A stretch of 64,000 nucleotides of DNA from Rhodopseudomonas pentothenatexigens (GCF_900218015.1 NZ_UFQQ01000007.1:124001-188000), one strand, 5' to 3'; positions 26,656-36,224 are shown, counted from the stretch's first letter. The notes: generated from the sequence alone by a model not told the origin. Program-made: numbers and translations.

Positions 26656-27288
26656 CTATCTGATGCCGGTGACCTTGTGGGTTTGCAGGCTGAGCCGCCA
26701 TTGCGGGTGCTGCAGGCAGTACGCGATTGCCCGGGTGGTATTGTCGTCGCGGTCGGGGCCGTCCATCGGCTGCAGGGAGAACCGCGCGAAGTCCAGGGCG
26801 GCGAACTGGTCCGGCATTGCGCCGGGCTGCGGATACACCAGCTTCAATTCGTCGCCGCGGCGAATGCGAAGCTCGGCGCCGGCCTTCGGGCTGACGCACA
26901 GCCAGTCGATGCCGGCGGGCGGCTCGATCGTGCCGTTGGTCTCGACGCCGATCTCGAAGCCGCGTGCGTGCAGTGCGTCAATCAGCTCGGCGTCGAGCTG
27001 CAGCAACGGTTCGCCGCCGGTGATCACCACGTAGCGGTCGCGCGCGCTGCCGGTCCATTGCGCCGCGATGACGTCGGCGAGCAGCGCGGCGTCGGCGTAG
27101 CGGCCGCCGAGCGTGCCGTCGGTGCCGACGAAGTCCGTATCGCAGAATTTGCAGGTCGCTTCGTCGCGATCCTGGTCGCGGCCGCTCCACAGATTGCAGC
27201 CGGCGAACCGGCAGAACACGGCGGCGCGGCCGGCGTGCGCGCCTTCGCCCTGCAGGGTCAGAAATATCTCCTTAACCGCGTAGCTCAC
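26656..27288 (-). CDS. queE: 7-carboxy-7-deazaguanine synthase QueE
   Basis: A 210-residue radical SAM enzyme that converts 6-carboxytetrahydropterin to 7-carboxy-7-deazaguanine in queuosine synthesis. The N-terminus IFLTLQGEGAHAGRAAVF is diagnostic. The cluster cysteines follow the QueE variant spacing: C31 (GCN-W loop), then C46 and C49 in TCKFCDTDF, giving a C-x14-C-x2-C pattern. VITGGEPLLQ (about 88-97) and VETNG are the SAM-binding motifs. Its ATG overlaps the trmL stop, so two tRNA-modification genes form an operon. Confidence 0.94.
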   Translation of the reverse strand: MSYAVKEIFLTLQGEGAHAGRAAVFCRFAGCNLWSGRDQDRDEATCKFCDTDFVGTDGTLGGRYADAALLADVIAAQWTGSARDRYVVITGGEPLLQLDAELIDALHARGFEIGVETNGTIEPPAGIDWLCVSPKAGAELRIRRGDELKLVYPQPGAMPDQFAALDFARFSLQPMDGPDRDDNTTRAIAYCLQHPQWRLSLQTHKVTGIR

Positions 27289-27755
27289 CGCGTCGATTCC
27301 TCAGTGTCGAATTGGGTCTGGCGTAGCGCCTCGCCGGTCACCATCGCGGCCGCCATCGCGACGTTGAGCGAGCGCATTCCCGGCTGCATCGGGATTACTA
27401 CCCGTGCGTCGGCCGCGGCCGCGACATGGCCCGGAACGCCGGCGCTTTCCCGGCCCAGCATCAGCACGTCAGTCGGCTGGTAACGCTGTTCGAAATAGGG
27501 CTTTTCGCCTTTCGTCGTAAGTAAAATCAGCCGATACTCCGCGTTTTGCCGCCATTGCTCGAATTTTAGCCAGGAATCGTGGCGGACGATGCTGACCTGA
27601 TCCAGGTAGTCCATCCCGGCGCGGCGGAAATGCCGATCGGAGATCGGGAAACCGGCCGGCTCGATGATGTGCGCCTCGACGTTCAAACAGGCGCAAAACC
27701 GAAGAATAGTGCCGGTGTTCTGCGGAATGTCGGGTTGAAACAAGGCGATCCGCAT
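27285..27755 (-). CDS. trmL: tRNA (cytidine/uridine-34-2'-O)-methyltransferase TrmL
   Basis: A 156-residue SPOUT methyltransferase acting on the wobble base of tRNA-Leu. The N-terminus MRIALFQPDIPQNTG, the motif LMLGRESAGVPG (about 98-109) and RVVIPMQPGMRSLNVAMAAA (about 118-137) are the three SPOUT motifs that form the knot and SAM site. Upstream of queE with a 4-base overlap. Confidence 0.95.
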   Translation of the reverse strand: MRIALFQPDIPQNTGTILRFCACLNVEAHIIEPAGFPISDRHFRRAGMDYLDQVSIVRHDSWLKFEQWRQNAEYRLILLTTKGEKPYFEQRYQPTDVLMLGRESAGVPGHVAAAADARVVIPMQPGMRSLNVAMAAAMVTGEALRQTQFDTEESTR

Positions 27756-28029
27756 CCCGTAATGCTCCCTATCAACTGAACGATAACGTGCGGCGTGTCA
27801 TGACTGATCTTGGAATCGGTCGAGGCGCGCCCATTAGCCGTTCGCGGGCTTGCGCTCTACCGGCAAGGGTGCCAATAGAACGATTCTGGACTGTCTGTTC
27901 TACCCGACCGGCCATGACAAGCGGCCCGGGGCATCTGAAGGCCGCCGATCTCGCGACCTCCCCGGGCAATGATCTCGCAGATTTGCCGAGAGCGCTGTGC
28001 CGGTCGCAGAGATGAAAGGGCTTTGGATC

Positions 28030-28557
28030 GTGACGACAGAGGCTTCGGCGGAACCGACACGCCGTGATTTTCTCTACATCGCAACCGGCGCGGTTGCCGC
28101 GGTGGGCGCGGCGGCTGCGGTGTGGCCGTTCATTTCGCAGATGAACCCGGACGCGTCGACCATCGCGGCCGGCGCGCCGATCGAAGTCGATCTGACCCCG
28201 ATCGCTCAGGGGCAGGACATCAAGGTGTTCTGGCGCGGTCAGCCGATCTACATCATGAACCGCACCCCGAAGCAGGTCGAAGAGGCGCGCAACACGCCGC
28301 TGTCCGATCTCAAGGATCCGCAGACCGATCAGGCGCGGACCAAGGAAGGCCACGAGAACTGGCTGGTCGTGGTCGGCATCTGCACCCATCTGGGCTGCAT
28401 CCCGATCGCGCACGAGGGCAATTACGACGGCTTCTTCTGCCCGTGCCACGGTTCGCAGTACGACACCTCCGGTCGTATCCGCCAGGGGCCGGCCCCGCTC
28501 AACCTGCCCGTTCCCCCCTACCAATTCGTCTCCGACAGCAAAATCCAGATCGGCTGA
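28030..28557 (+). CDS. petA: Rieske iron-sulfur subunit of cytochrome bc1
   Basis: A 175-residue subunit of ubiquinol:cytochrome c reductase. A twin-arginine type start (PTRRDFLYIATGAVAAVG) anchors it in the membrane. The [2Fe-2S] ligands are in CTHLGC and CPCHGS (about 121-126 and 141-146), with GICTHLGCIPIAHEG and FFCPCHGSQYD as the two loops. I chose the GTG at 28030 because the resulting start MTTEASAEPTRRDF looks like relatives, with AGGG about 10 bases upstream. An ATG at 28012 would add six residues and cannot be excluded. First gene of petA-fbcH. Confidence 0.95.
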   Translation: MTTEASAEPTRRDFLYIATGAVAAVGAAAAVWPFISQMNPDASTIAAGAPIEVDLTPIAQGQDIKVFWRGQPIYIMNRTPKQVEEARNTPLSDLKDPQTDQARTKEGHENWLVVVGICTHLGCIPIAHEGNYDGFFCPCHGSQYDTSGRIRQGPAPLNLPVPPYQFVSDSKIQIG

Positions 28558-28597
28558 CGTTCCCGTGCGCCGTACCATTGCTTACTAGGATCGCATC

Positions 28598-30667
28598 ATG
28601 AGCGGACCCTCGACCTATCAGCCACAAAGCCCCTTGATGAAGTGGCTGGAGCAACGCCTGCCGATCGCGGGCCTCGTTCATTCCTCCTTCATCGCCTATC
28701 CGACGCCGCGTAACCTGAACTACTGGTGGACGTTCGGCGCCATCCTGTCGATGATGCTGGCGGTGCAGATCGTGACCGGCATCGTGCTGGCGATGCACTA
28801 CACCCCGCACGTCGATCTCGCCTTCGACTCGGTCGAGCGGATCGTGCGCGACGTGAATTACGGTTGGCTGCTGCGCAACATGCACGCTGCCGGCGCGTCG
28901 ATGTTCTTCATCGCGGTCTATGTCCACATGCTTCGCGGCCTGTACTACGGTTCCTACAAGGCGCCGCGCGAGGTGTTGTGGATTCTCGGCGTCATCATCT
29001 ACCTGCTGATGATGGCGACGGGCTTCATGGGCTATGTGCTGCCGTGGGGCCAGATGAGCTTCTGGGGCGCCACCGTGATCACCAACCTGTTCTCGGCGAT
29101 CCCGTTCGTCGGCGACAGCATCGTGACGCTGCTGTGGGGCGGCTACTCGGTCGGCAACCCGACCCTGAACCGCTTCTTCTCGCTGCACTACCTGCTGCCC
29201 TTCGTGATCGCCGGCGTTGTCGTGCTGCACGTCTGGGCGTTGCACGTCACCGGCCAGAACAACCCGGCCGGCGTCGAGCCGAAGACCGAGAAGGACACCG
29301 TGGCATTCACGCCGTACGCGACCCTCAAGGACGTGTTCGGCATGTCGTGCTTCCTGGTGTTCTACTCCTGGTTCATCTTCTACATGCCGAACTACCTCGG
29401 CGACGCCGAGAACTACGTTCCGGCCAACCCAGGCGTGACCCCGCCGCACATCGTGCCGGAATGGTACTACCTGCCGTTCTACGCGATCCTGCGCTCGATT
29501 CCGAACAAGCTGCTCGGCGTCATCGCGATGTTCGGTGCGATCATCGTGCTGCTGTTCCTGCCCTGGCTGGACAGCTGCAAGGTGCGTTCGTCGCGCTATC
29601 GGCCGATCGCCAAGCGGTTCTTCTGGGCCTTCGTGGCGACCTGCCTGATGCTGGGCTGGCTCGGCTCGAAGCCGGCGGAAGGCATCTACACCACGCTGGC
29701 GCAGGTGTTCACGTTCTTCTACTTCGCCTACTTCCTGATCGTGCTCCCGGTGCTCGGTCGGATGGAGAAGACCTTGCCGCTTCCGAACTCGATCGCCGAA
29801 GACGTGTTGAACAAGGGCAAGGTCGCCGGCAAGGCGGTCGCGGCTCTGGTCGCAGCGCTGTTCGCCGGCGGCGTGATGCTCGGCGGCGTGCAGCCGGTCA
29901 AGGCGGCGGAGGGCGGCGAGAACCCGCCCTCGCTGGAGTGGAGCTTCTCCGGCCCGTTCGGCACCTATGATCGCGCCCAGTTGCAGCGCGGCTTCAAGAT
30001 CTACAAGGAAGTCTGCGCCAACTGCCACTCGCTGAAGCTGTTGCAGTACCGCAACCTGGCCGAGCCGGGTGGCCCGGGCTTCACTGTCGAGCAGGCCAAG
30101 GCGATCGCCGCCGAAGCCCAGATCAAGGACGGCCCGAACGATGCCGGCGACATGTTCGAGCGCCCCGGCCGGCTCGCCGACACGTTCCACTCGCCGTTCC
30201 CCAACGAGCAGGCCGCGCGTGCCGCCAACGGCGGTGCCGCTCCGCCGGACATGTCGCTGCTCGCCAAGGCGCGCACCTATTCGCGTGGCTTCCCGCAGTT
30301 CATCTTCGACCTGTTCACCCAGTATCAGGAGCAGGGCCCGAACTACATCGCGGCGCTGCTGCAGGGCTACGAGGACACTCCGCCGGAAGGCTTCGCCCTG
30401 CCGGACGGGTCGTTCTACAACAAATGGTACCCGGGCCATTCGATCAAGATGCCGCCGCCGATCCAGGCCGGCATGGTGACCTACGACGACGGCACGCCGG
30501 AAACGCTCGAGCAGTACGCCAAGGACGTCACCGCGTTCCTGATGTGGGCCGCCGAGCCGCACATGGAGGCCCGCAAGCGCCTCGGCCTGCAGGTGATGAT
30601 CTTCCTGATCATCCTGTCCGGCCTGCTGTACTTCACCAAGCGCAAGGTGTGGTCGAACGTCCACTGA
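28598..30667 (+). CDS. fbcH: Cytochrome b/c1 fusion precursor
   Basis: A 689-residue polyprotein: cytochrome b (about 1-420, with heme-binding helices and the PEWY Qo motif, seen as [14 protein letters not shown]), then a hydrophobic export signal (about 416-438, [19 protein letters not shown]) and cytochrome c1 (from [10 protein letters not shown]). The c1 heme site is CANCH at 473-477, and a C-terminal membrane anchor lies at about 660-682. In Bradyrhizobium japonicum such a fusion is cut by signal peptidase to give two mature subunits; the same is inferred here. Directly downstream of petA (40 bases), it completes the three-subunit bc1 complex used in respiration and cyclic photosynthetic electron flow. 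A perfect terminator follows. Confidence 0.96.
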   Translation: MSGPSTYQPQSPLMKWLEQRLPIAGLVHSSFIAYPTPRNLNYWWTFGAILSMMLAVQIVTGIVLAMHYTPHVDLAFDSVERIVRDVNYGWLLRNMHAAGASMFFIAVYVHMLRGLYYGSYKAPREVLWILGVIIYLLMMATGFMGYVLPWGQMSFWGATVITNLFSAIPFVGDSIVTLLWGGYSVGNPTLNRFFSLHYLLPFVIAGVVVLHVWALHVTGQNNPAGVEPKTEKDTVAFTPYATLKDVFGMSCFLVFYSWFIFYMPNYLGDAENYVPANPGVTPPHIVPEWYYLPFYAILRSIPNKLLGVIAMFGAIIVLLFLPWLDSCKVRSSRYRPIAKRFFWAFVATCLMLGWLGSKPAEGIYTTLAQVFTFFYFAYFLIVLPVLGRMEKTLPLPNSIAEDVLNKGKVAGKAVAALVAALFAGGVMLGGVQPVKAAEGGENPPSLEWSFSGPFGTYDRAQLQRGFKIYKEVCANCHSLKLLQYRNLAEPGGPGFTVEQAKAIAAEAQIKDGPNDAGDMFERPGRLADTFHSPFPNEQAARAANGGAAPPDMSLLAKARTYSRGFPQFIFDLFTQYQEQGPNYIAALLQGYEDTPPEGFALPDGSFYNKWYPGHSIKMPPPIQAGMVTYDDGTPETLEQYAKDVTAFLMWAAEPHMEARKRLGLQVMIFLIILSGLLYFTKRKVWSNVH

Positions 30668-30696
30668 TCGGACGATCTCCATCGCAGCGAGACAGG

Positions 30697-30719
30697 AAAG
30701 CCCCTTCGGGGGCTTTTTT
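30697..30719 (+). terminator. Intrinsic terminator of petA-fbcH
   Basis: AAAGCCCC-TTCG-GGGGCTTTTTT: 8-bp perfect stem with a TTCG tetraloop and T-run, 29 bases after the stop. Confidence 0.93.
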
Positions 30720-30821
30720 GTTGTCTGCATTTTGCCGCGCGATGCGTTGCAGCGATTGCATCCGGCGGCTGCTCCGGACAAAATAATCAAAAGCATTTGC
30801 AGGAGCGCAAAGGGAGAGGCC

Positions 30822-31496
30822 ATGGGCACGCTGATTACTTTCAAACGTCCGGACGGCAAGGAGGCGGGCGGCTATCTCGCCAACGCCGCCAGTGGCAAGG
30901 CGCCGGGCGTGGTGGTGATCCAGGAATGGTGGGGCCTGTCCGAACAGATCAAGGGACTGACCGACCGCTTCGCGCAAGCCGGCTTCGATGCGCTGGCACC
31001 CGACCTCTACAACGGCACGGTGGTGCCGTATCACGACACGGACGCCGCCAACAAAGAGATGGGTTCGCTCGACTTCATCGACGCCACCACGCAGACGGTG
31101 CGCGGCGCGGTCAACTATCTGGCGCGCAACGGCGCCAAGGTCGGACTGACCGGTTTCTGCCTCGGCGGCGCAGTCACGGTGATCGGCGCCTGCAAGATTC
31201 CCGAACTGAGCGCCGCTGTGGTGTTCTACGGCATTCCGCCGGAACAGGCCGCCAAACCCTCGGAGGTGATGGTGCCGATGCAGGGCCACTTCGCCAATCG
31301 CGACGACTGGTGCACGCCGCAAGTGGTCGATGCGTTCGAGGCCGGACTGAAGGCTTCGGGCAAGTCGGCCGAGTTCTTCCGCTACGAGGCCGACCACGCC
31401 TTCGTCAACGAGCAGCGCGCTGCGGTGCACGATCGGACCGCGGCGGAACTCGCGTGGAGTCGTGCGACGCAGTTCTTTGGAAAGCATCTGACCTGA
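30822..31496 (+). CDS. Dienelactone hydrolase family protein
   Basis: A 224-residue alpha/beta hydrolase. The nucleophile Cys is in GFCLGG (about 118-123), the acid is Asp in HFANRDDWC (about 165-173) and the His is in EADHAFVNE (about 196-204), a complete Cys-Asp-His triad. VVVIQEWWGLSEQIKGLTDRF carries the conserved oxyanion part. The classical reaction opens dienelactone in chloroaromatic degradation, but many members act on other esters or lactones. An AGGGAGAG RBS precedes the ATG at 30822. Single gene; no aromatic pathway genes nearby. Confidence 0.88.
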   Translation: MGTLITFKRPDGKEAGGYLANAASGKAPGVVVIQEWWGLSEQIKGLTDRFAQAGFDALAPDLYNGTVVPYHDTDAANKEMGSLDFIDATTQTVRGAVNYLARNGAKVGLTGFCLGGAVTVIGACKIPELSAAVVFYGIPPEQAAKPSEVMVPMQGHFANRDDWCTPQVVDAFEAGLKASGKSAEFFRYEADHAFVNEQRAAVHDRTAAELAWSRATQFFGKHLT

Positions 31497-31586
31497 CGGC
31501 CGGCGTCCGGTAAAATTCGAGCAATCGGCTGAAGACTTGGCAGATCAGTTTGCTGCGATAACGTCGGCCTACGCCACGAGGACAGC

Positions 31587-31811
31587 ATGGTTGAAAAAGT
31601 CGTAAACCCGGATCTCCGAAACGTCGTCGATCTCGCGAGCTATCGCGCCGAGCCGCTGGGCTTCCGCGCTGCCGCGGGCGAGGGCCGCCGGTGCAAGCAT
31701 TGCGGGGCGGCGCTGCTCGAGGACGAATCCGAAGATGATTGTTCGAGCGCCGGCATCGCGCTGCAGTCGCGGGCGCGGATGCGCGCGTTGCGGCGGTTTC
31801 GCGCGGATTGA
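31587..31811 (+). CDS. Small conserved hypothetical protein with CxxC
   Basis: A 74-residue protein: an N-terminal segment with NVVDLASYRAEPLGF, then RRCKHCGAALLEDESEDDC, in which C36-x2-C39 and a later Cys suggest a zinc ribbon lacking one ligand, then a basic tail (RARMRALRRFRAD). The RBS is GAGGACAGC, close to the ATG. I do not recognise a family with known function. Followed by a hairpin in the convergent gap. Confidence 0.6.
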   Translation: MVEKVVNPDLRNVVDLASYRAEPLGFRAAAGEGRRCKHCGAALLEDESEDDCSSAGIALQSRARMRALRRFRAD

Positions 31812-31874
31812 TCGACCACGACCGGCGTGGCCGAGCCGCCACGCCGCACGCACGACGTGATGCGACGTCTGCAG

Positions 31875-31906
31875 CGCCCCGTTTCCGATGCGATCGGAAC
31901 GGGGCG
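31875..31906. terminator. Convergent-gene hairpin
   Basis: CGCCCCGTTTCCGAT and ATCGGAACGGGGCG form a 14-bp stem with one bulged T and a GCG loop. It lies between convergent genes and can form on both strands. Neither side has a strong T-run (TTGGTCTTT on +). Confidence 0.6.
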
Positions 31907-31965
31907 TTGGTCTTTCCGGTCGTGCCAATCCGCTCGACCGACCGGCTTGGTAGCCGTCCGCCGGA

Positions 31966-32742
31966 TCAGACGTGCTGGCCGCCGTTGATGTGGATCTCGG
32001 CGCCGTTCACGTAAGACGAGGTCTCGGTGCACAGCACGTAGATGATCTTGGCGACCTCGTCCGGAGTGCCGAGCCGACGCATCGGGATCTGTTCCTCGAC
32101 GATCTTCTCGGTACCGGGCGAGAGAATCGAGGTGTCGATCTCGCCGGGCGCGATCGAATTCACCCGCACCCCGACCGGGCCGAAGTCCGCGGCCATTTCG
32201 CGGGTCAGTGCCGCGAGCGCCGCCTTCGAGGTGGCGTAGGCGGCGCCGGCGAACGGATGCACCCGCGAGCCGGCGATCGAGGTGACGTTGACCACCGAGC
32301 CCTTGACCGCCTTCAATTCCTCGATCAGCCCGCGCGCCATCAGAATCGGCGCGAAGAAATTCACCCGGAACACGTGTTCCCAGGTGTCGAGCTCGGTGTC
32401 GATCGAGCCGAGCCGGGCGCCGCCCGGCGCTTTCGGCGAGATCGCGGCATTGTTGACCAGCGCGTGCAGCGCGCCGCCGTCCAGCCGTTCGCGGATCTCG
32501 TCGACCGCGCGCAGGGTGTCGGCGCGGTCGCCGAGGTCGACCTGGATGTGATCCTCGGGACCGGCGCCCCACGGGCACTGCTCCGGAAACGGATGCCGCG
32601 AGCAAGTGATCACTCGCCAGCCGGCGCTGGAGAAGCGGATCACCGTGGCGTGGCCGATGCCTCGGCTGGCGCCGGTCAGAATCATGGTCCGGCGCGGCGC
32701 GTTGCTCTCGGGCGGGCGCGGCTTGAGGGAGTCGGGGCTCAT
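31966..32742 (-). CDS. Short-chain dehydrogenase/reductase
   Basis: A 258-residue classical SDR. The cofactor loop is [10 protein letters not shown] (about 23-32), NNAAI (about 97-101) is the conserved strand, and the catalytic Ser-Tyr-Lys are in TSIAGS, YATSKAA. The C-terminus [10 protein letters not shown] is typical. Mono- or NAD(P)-dependent oxidation or reduction of an unknown alcohol or keto substrate. Its start overlaps the stop of pdxH by 4 bases, so it is coexpressed with it. Confidence 0.88.
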   Translation of the reverse strand: MSPDSLKPRPPESNAPRRTMILTGASRGIGHATVIRFSSAGWRVITCSRHPFPEQCPWGAGPEDHIQVDLGDRADTLRAVDEIRERLDGGALHALVNNAAISPKAPGGARLGSIDTELDTWEHVFRVNFFAPILMARGLIEELKAVKGSVVNVTSIAGSRVHPFAGAAYATSKAALAALTREMAADFGPVGVRVNSIAPGEIDTSILSPGTEKIVEEQIPMRRLGTPDEVAKIIYVLCTETSSYVNGAEIHINGGQHV

Positions 32743-33377
32743 GGATACAGCCTTGTCTTGGTCCAGGGGTGATCCGGGGTGTCCCGGCGAAATTCGATAC
32801 GGTCGTGCAGGCGGAACGGTCGGTCGTGCCAGAACTCGATCCGGCTCGGCGTGATCCGCCAGCCGCTCCAGCCCGGCGGCCGCGGCACCTCACCGACCAG
32901 ATGCCGTGCCGCCACCTTGGCGATCGCCTGCTCGAACGCGAACCGGCTTTCCAGCGGCTGCGACTGCCGGCTCGCCCAGGCGCCGATCTGCGCCTGTTTG
33001 GGGCGGGTGGCGAAATAGGCGTCGGCCTCGGCCTCGGTCACCGGCGTCACCGTGCCGCGAATCCGAACCTGCCGGCGCAGCGATTTCCAGTGAAACAGCA
33101 GCGCCGCCTTGGGATTGTCGGCCAGTTCGCGGCCCTTCTGGCTGGCGATGTGGCTGTAGAACACGAAGCCGTGCTCGTCATAGCCCTTCATTAGAACCAT
33201 GCGGACGTCGGGCAGGCCGTCGGCGTCGACCGTGGCCAGCGCCATCGCGTTGGGATCGTTCGGCTCGGACCGGGTCGCTTCGGCAAGCCATTCGGCGAAC
33301 AGCGCAAACGGATTCTGTGCGGCGGTGAAATCACCGGCCGTTAACTCACTCTGTGGTCTGATCGAAGGGTCGCTCAT
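32739..33377 (-). CDS. pdxH: Pyridoxamine 5'-phosphate oxidase
   Basis: This 212-residue FMN enzyme oxidises pyridoxine or pyridoxamine 5'-phosphate to [23 protein letters not shown] (about 45-64) binds [20 protein letters not shown], the [17 protein letters not shown] stretch and the C-terminal [15 protein letters not shown] and W-x-RLYP end (KTRLYP) are all family hallmarks. Its stop overlaps the SDR start. Divergent from the lipoprotein-like gene. Confidence 0.95.
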   Translation of the reverse strand: MSDPSIRPQSELTAGDFTAAQNPFALFAEWLAEATRSEPNDPNAMALATVDADGLPDVRMVLMKGYDEHGFVFYSHIASQKGRELADNPKAALLFHWKSLRRQVRIRGTVTPVTEAEADAYFATRPKQAQIGAWASRQSQPLESRFAFEQAIAKVAARHLVGEVPRPPGWSGWRITPSRIEFWHDRPFRLHDRIEFRRDTPDHPWTKTRLYP

Positions 33378-33392
33378 GCGAGGGAATCCGAG

Positions 33393-33911
33393 TTGTGCTT
33401 CACCGCGGTCCGAGACGCGCTGCAGGTCCTGTCTAGGCTCGACCTATATAGGGTACGGCAACGCATTGGCCTATCGGCGATCCTGCCGTCGTTTTCGGCA
33501 ATGATAGCGATTCTAATCGGTGCCTCGCTCGGTGGCTGCGGCATGACCGGCCGCGACGGCCCGTTCGCGCAGATGGACAGCAGCGATTTCACCGGCTCGA
33601 TCGCGGCGGTGCTGCCGGCCAGGGACGACGGCCCGACCGAGGCCGATCTGGCGCTGGCGCGGATCGCCGCCTCGGATGTTCTGACCAAAGGCGACAAGGA
33701 TTCCAGCCAGCCCTGGGAGAATCCGGCGACCGGCGCGCGCGGCTCGGTGACGCCGCTGGCTGCCGCCTACAGCAACGACGGCCGCACCTGCCGGGATTTT
33801 CTCGCCTCCTACGTCAAGGACAGGACCGAGAGCTGGATGCAGGGCGCCGCCTGCCGCACAGCACGCGGTCATTGGGAAATCCGCGCGCTGAAGCCGTGGC
33901 GGCGCGGCTGA
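33393..33911 (+). CDS. RT0821/17-kDa surface antigen family lipoprotein
   Basis: The C-terminal part ([32 protein letters not shown]) is that of the RT0821/Lpp0805-type surface proteins of alphaproteobacteria. A hydrophobic segment ending LGGCG gives a lipobox, so it is probably an outer-membrane lipoprotein. The start is uncertain. TTG at 33393 has a GAGGGA RBS but would leave only 15 bases to the divergent pdxH and a long N-region. ATG at 33501 gives a short signal [14 protein letters not shown] without an RBS. I give the longer form. Confidence 0.6.
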   Translation: MCFTAVRDALQVLSRLDLYRVRQRIGLSAILPSFSAMIAILIGASLGGCGMTGRDGPFAQMDSSDFTGSIAAVLPARDDGPTEADLALARIAASDVLTKGDKDSSQPWENPATGARGSVTPLAAAYSNDGRTCRDFLASYVKDRTESWMQGAACRTARGHWEIRALKPWRRG

Positions 33912-34027
33912 ACCGGTGATTGCGCCGGTGATCGGGCCGATTCCGGTTGCAAAAAAGACATGAAACCCCCAGATGACAGGCGACGGGCGTTCGCCCACGG
34001 TTGGAATTCCTGAAGGAGACGAGACGG

Positions 34028-35008
34028 ATGCGCGACCCCTATGAGGTCCTGGGGGTGCAGCGGGACGCCAGCGCTGCGGCGATCAAAAGCGCCTATCGCA
34101 AGCTGGCGAAGAAGCATCACCCCGACAGCAACAAGAACGATCCCAAAGCCGCCGCGCGTTTCGCTGAAATCAACTCCGCCAACGAAATCCTCGGCGACGA
34201 GACCAAGCGGAAGCAATACGATCGCGGCGAGATCGACGCCGAAGGCAAGCCGCGGTTTCAGGGCTTTCCGGGCGGCGGCGGTCGCGCCGGCGGCGCCGGC
34301 GGGTTCGAGCAGTATTCCTTCCGCAGCGGCGGGCCGGGTGCCGGTGCCGGCGCCGGCTTCGGCGGCGCGGCCGGGTTCGAGGACATCCTGAATTCGATGT
34401 TCGGCGGAGCGGCCGGTGCCCGAGGAGCCGGTGCGGGCGCGCGCGGCCGTGCCCAGGGCTTCGATTTCGACACCGGCTTTGCGCCCGATCTCGACCAGTC
34501 CGTCTCGATGACGGTGACGCTGGAAGAGGCGGTGCGCGGCACCGAAAAGCGGGTGCGGCTGCCGAGCGGCAAGGAGCTCAACGTCAAGATCCCGGCCGGC
34601 GTCAATGCCGGCCAGCAGATCCGGCTGAAGGGGCAGGGCGAGAGCGCTCCCGGCCATCGGGCGGGCGATCTGCTGATCACCGTCAACATCGCTCCGCATC
34701 CGCATTTCAAGGTCGACGGCAACGACCTGAAACTCGAACTGCCGCTGACGTTGTACGAGGCGGTGCTCGGCGCCAAGGTTCGGGTGCCGACGCTGACCGG
34801 TGCGATCGAACTGTCGATCCCCAAGAACACCTCGAGCGGGCGCATTTTCCGGCTCAAGGGCAAGGGGCTGCCGAAAGCCGGCGCGGCCGGCGATCTGTTC
34901 GTCACCACCCGCATCATTCTGCCCGACGGCCACGATGCCGAGCTCGAAAAGCTGATGCAGAAGTGGCGGGACAATCATCCCTACAATCCGCGTAGCGATC
35001 TCGGCTGA
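34028..35008 (+). CDS. DnaJ-class chaperone, CbpA-like (no zinc finger)
   Basis: A 326-residue Hsp40. The J domain (1-68) has the HPD motif at 31-33. A Gly/Ala/Arg-rich linker (about 75-155) includes a GGGRAGGAGG stretch and a FEDILNSMFGG segment. The C-terminal substrate domains run from VSMTVTLEEAVRGTEKRV to the end. The CxxCxGxG zinc-finger of true DnaJ is absent, which makes it type II (CbpA/DjlA-independent). It presents clients to DnaK and stimulates its ATPase. The ATG at 34028 follows AAGGAGACGAGACGG. Confidence 0.9.
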   Translation: MRDPYEVLGVQRDASAAAIKSAYRKLAKKHHPDSNKNDPKAAARFAEINSANEILGDETKRKQYDRGEIDAEGKPRFQGFPGGGGRAGGAGGFEQYSFRSGGPGAGAGAGFGGAAGFEDILNSMFGGAAGARGAGAGARGRAQGFDFDTGFAPDLDQSVSMTVTLEEAVRGTEKRVRLPSGKELNVKIPAGVNAGQQIRLKGQGESAPGHRAGDLLITVNIAPHPHFKVDGNDLKLELPLTLYEAVLGAKVRVPTLTGAIELSIPKNTSSGRIFRLKGKGLPKAGAAGDLFVTTRIILPDGHDAELEKLMQKWRDNHPYNPRSDLG

Positions 35009-35395
35009 CGCGGATCTCGGCTGCAGCGACGTGCGGCCTCGGTGCAGGGGATCAGCGCGCAACCCTGCCCGAGGCCGCGTGCGTCGATCGGCGGATCGGA
35101 CGCGCCCGCGACGATGCGGACGCCACGGCGCGATTCTGCGGCGCGGCGGTGGCCCGATTGGCGATTATCGGTGTCGAAATTTCGATCGCTCACCGAGCGC
35201 GTATTGATAATGCTGCGCGATTTCGGATAGCGCCCCATTCTCCAACTAATTGCCGAGTGCCTCGATCACTCCTGCGGCGCTGCGCGGCACTCGATACTTC
35301 GCCCAAACGGCCGTCGTTGCACCCGGACATTGGGCTGTACCCGGCCCGGCCGGTGGTGTAGGTCGAAGGCCGATTGCAAGACGATAGGATCCTCC
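35009..35395. other. 387-bp intergenic region (DnaJ-like / fabI)
   Basis: No credible gene. It begins with a strong GC-rich hairpin (35033-35078). The rest, including AT-richer stretches near 35180-35250 (AAATTTCGATC, TTGATAATG), probably holds the fabI promoter and leader. No repeat family is seen here. Confidence 0.6.
35033..35078 (+). terminator. Strong 16-bp hairpin after the DnaJ-like gene
   Basis: GCGGCCTCGGTGCAGGG and CCCTGCCCGAGGCCGC pair over 16 bp with one bulged T and a 13-base loop, 24 bases after the stop. There is no T-run, so it may be a Rho-assisted terminator, an mRNA 3' end stabiliser or part of a small RNA. Confidence 0.5.
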
Positions 35396-36217
35396 ATGTC
35401 GACAGCTTCCGGCCTGATGCAGGGCAAGCGCGGTGTCATTCTCGGCGTCGCCAACAACCGTTCGATCGCCTACGGCATCGCCAAGGCTTGCCGAGCCCAG
35501 GGTGCCGAGATCGCGCTGACCTATCAGGGCGACGCGCTGAAGAAGCGGGTCGAGCCGCTCGCCGCCGAGCTCGGCGGCCTGGTGCTCGGGCACTGCGACG
35601 TCACCGACGGCGCCACCATCGATGCGGTGTTCGACGTGGTGAAGGAGAAGTGGGGCAAGATCGACTTCGTGGTCCACGCCATCGCGTTCGCCGACAAGGA
35701 CGAACTCGACGGCCGCTATGTCGACACCTCGCCGGAGAACTTCTCCAAGTCGATGCTGATCTCGTGCTACTCGCTGACCGCGATCGCGCAGCGCGCCGAG
35801 AAGCTGATGACCGACGGCGGCTCGATCATCACCCTGACGTACTACGGCGCCGAGAAGTGGATGCCACACTACAACGTGATGGGCGTCGCCAAGGCCGCGT
35901 TGGAAGCCAGCGTGCGCTATCTCGCAGCCGACCTCGGCGAGAAGAACATCCGCGTCAATGCGATCTCCGCCGGCCCGATCAAGACGCTGGCCGCTTCCGG
36001 TATCGGCGACTTCCGCTACATCCTGAAGTGGAACGAGTACAACGCACCGCTGCGCCGCACGGTCACGATCGAGGAGGTCGGCGACAGCGCGTTGTACTTC
36101 CTGTCCGACCTGTCGCGCGGTGTCACCGGCGAAGTCCATCACGTCGATTCCGGCTACCATGTCGTCGGCATGAAGAACCCCGATGCGCCGGACATCTCGC
36201 TTGGCGGGAAGGACTGA
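35396..36217 (+). CDS. fabI: Enoyl-[acyl-carrier-protein] reductase (NADH)
   Basis: A 273-residue FabI, the last reduction of each fatty-acid elongation cycle. The start segment GLMQGKRGVILGVANNRSIA is diagnostic. HAIAFADKDEL follows the cofactor strand, and the active Tyr-x6-Tyr/Lys region reads TYYGAEKW and YNVMGVAKAALEA (Tyr and Lys at about 158-167). PIKTLAASGI is the flexible loop contacted by inhibitors. Length is normal. The ATG at 35396 is preceded by AGGATCC. Confidence 0.95.
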   Translation: MSTASGLMQGKRGVILGVANNRSIAYGIAKACRAQGAEIALTYQGDALKKRVEPLAAELGGLVLGHCDVTDGATIDAVFDVVKEKWGKIDFVVHAIAFADKDELDGRYVDTSPENFSKSMLISCYSLTAIAQRAEKLMTDGGSIITLTYYGAEKWMPHYNVMGVAKAALEASVRYLAADLGEKNIRVNAISAGPIKTLAASGIGDFRYILKWNEYNAPLRRTVTIEEVGDSALYFLSDLSRGVTGEVHHVDSGYHVVGMKNPDAPDISLGGKD

Positions 36218-36224
36218 CAGTCTG

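Noticed and set aside
28499-30859. 786-codon open frame opposite fbcH
   Set aside because: Composition is His/Arg/Glu/Asp-rich without motifs; it is the mirror of a clear cytochrome b/c1 gene.
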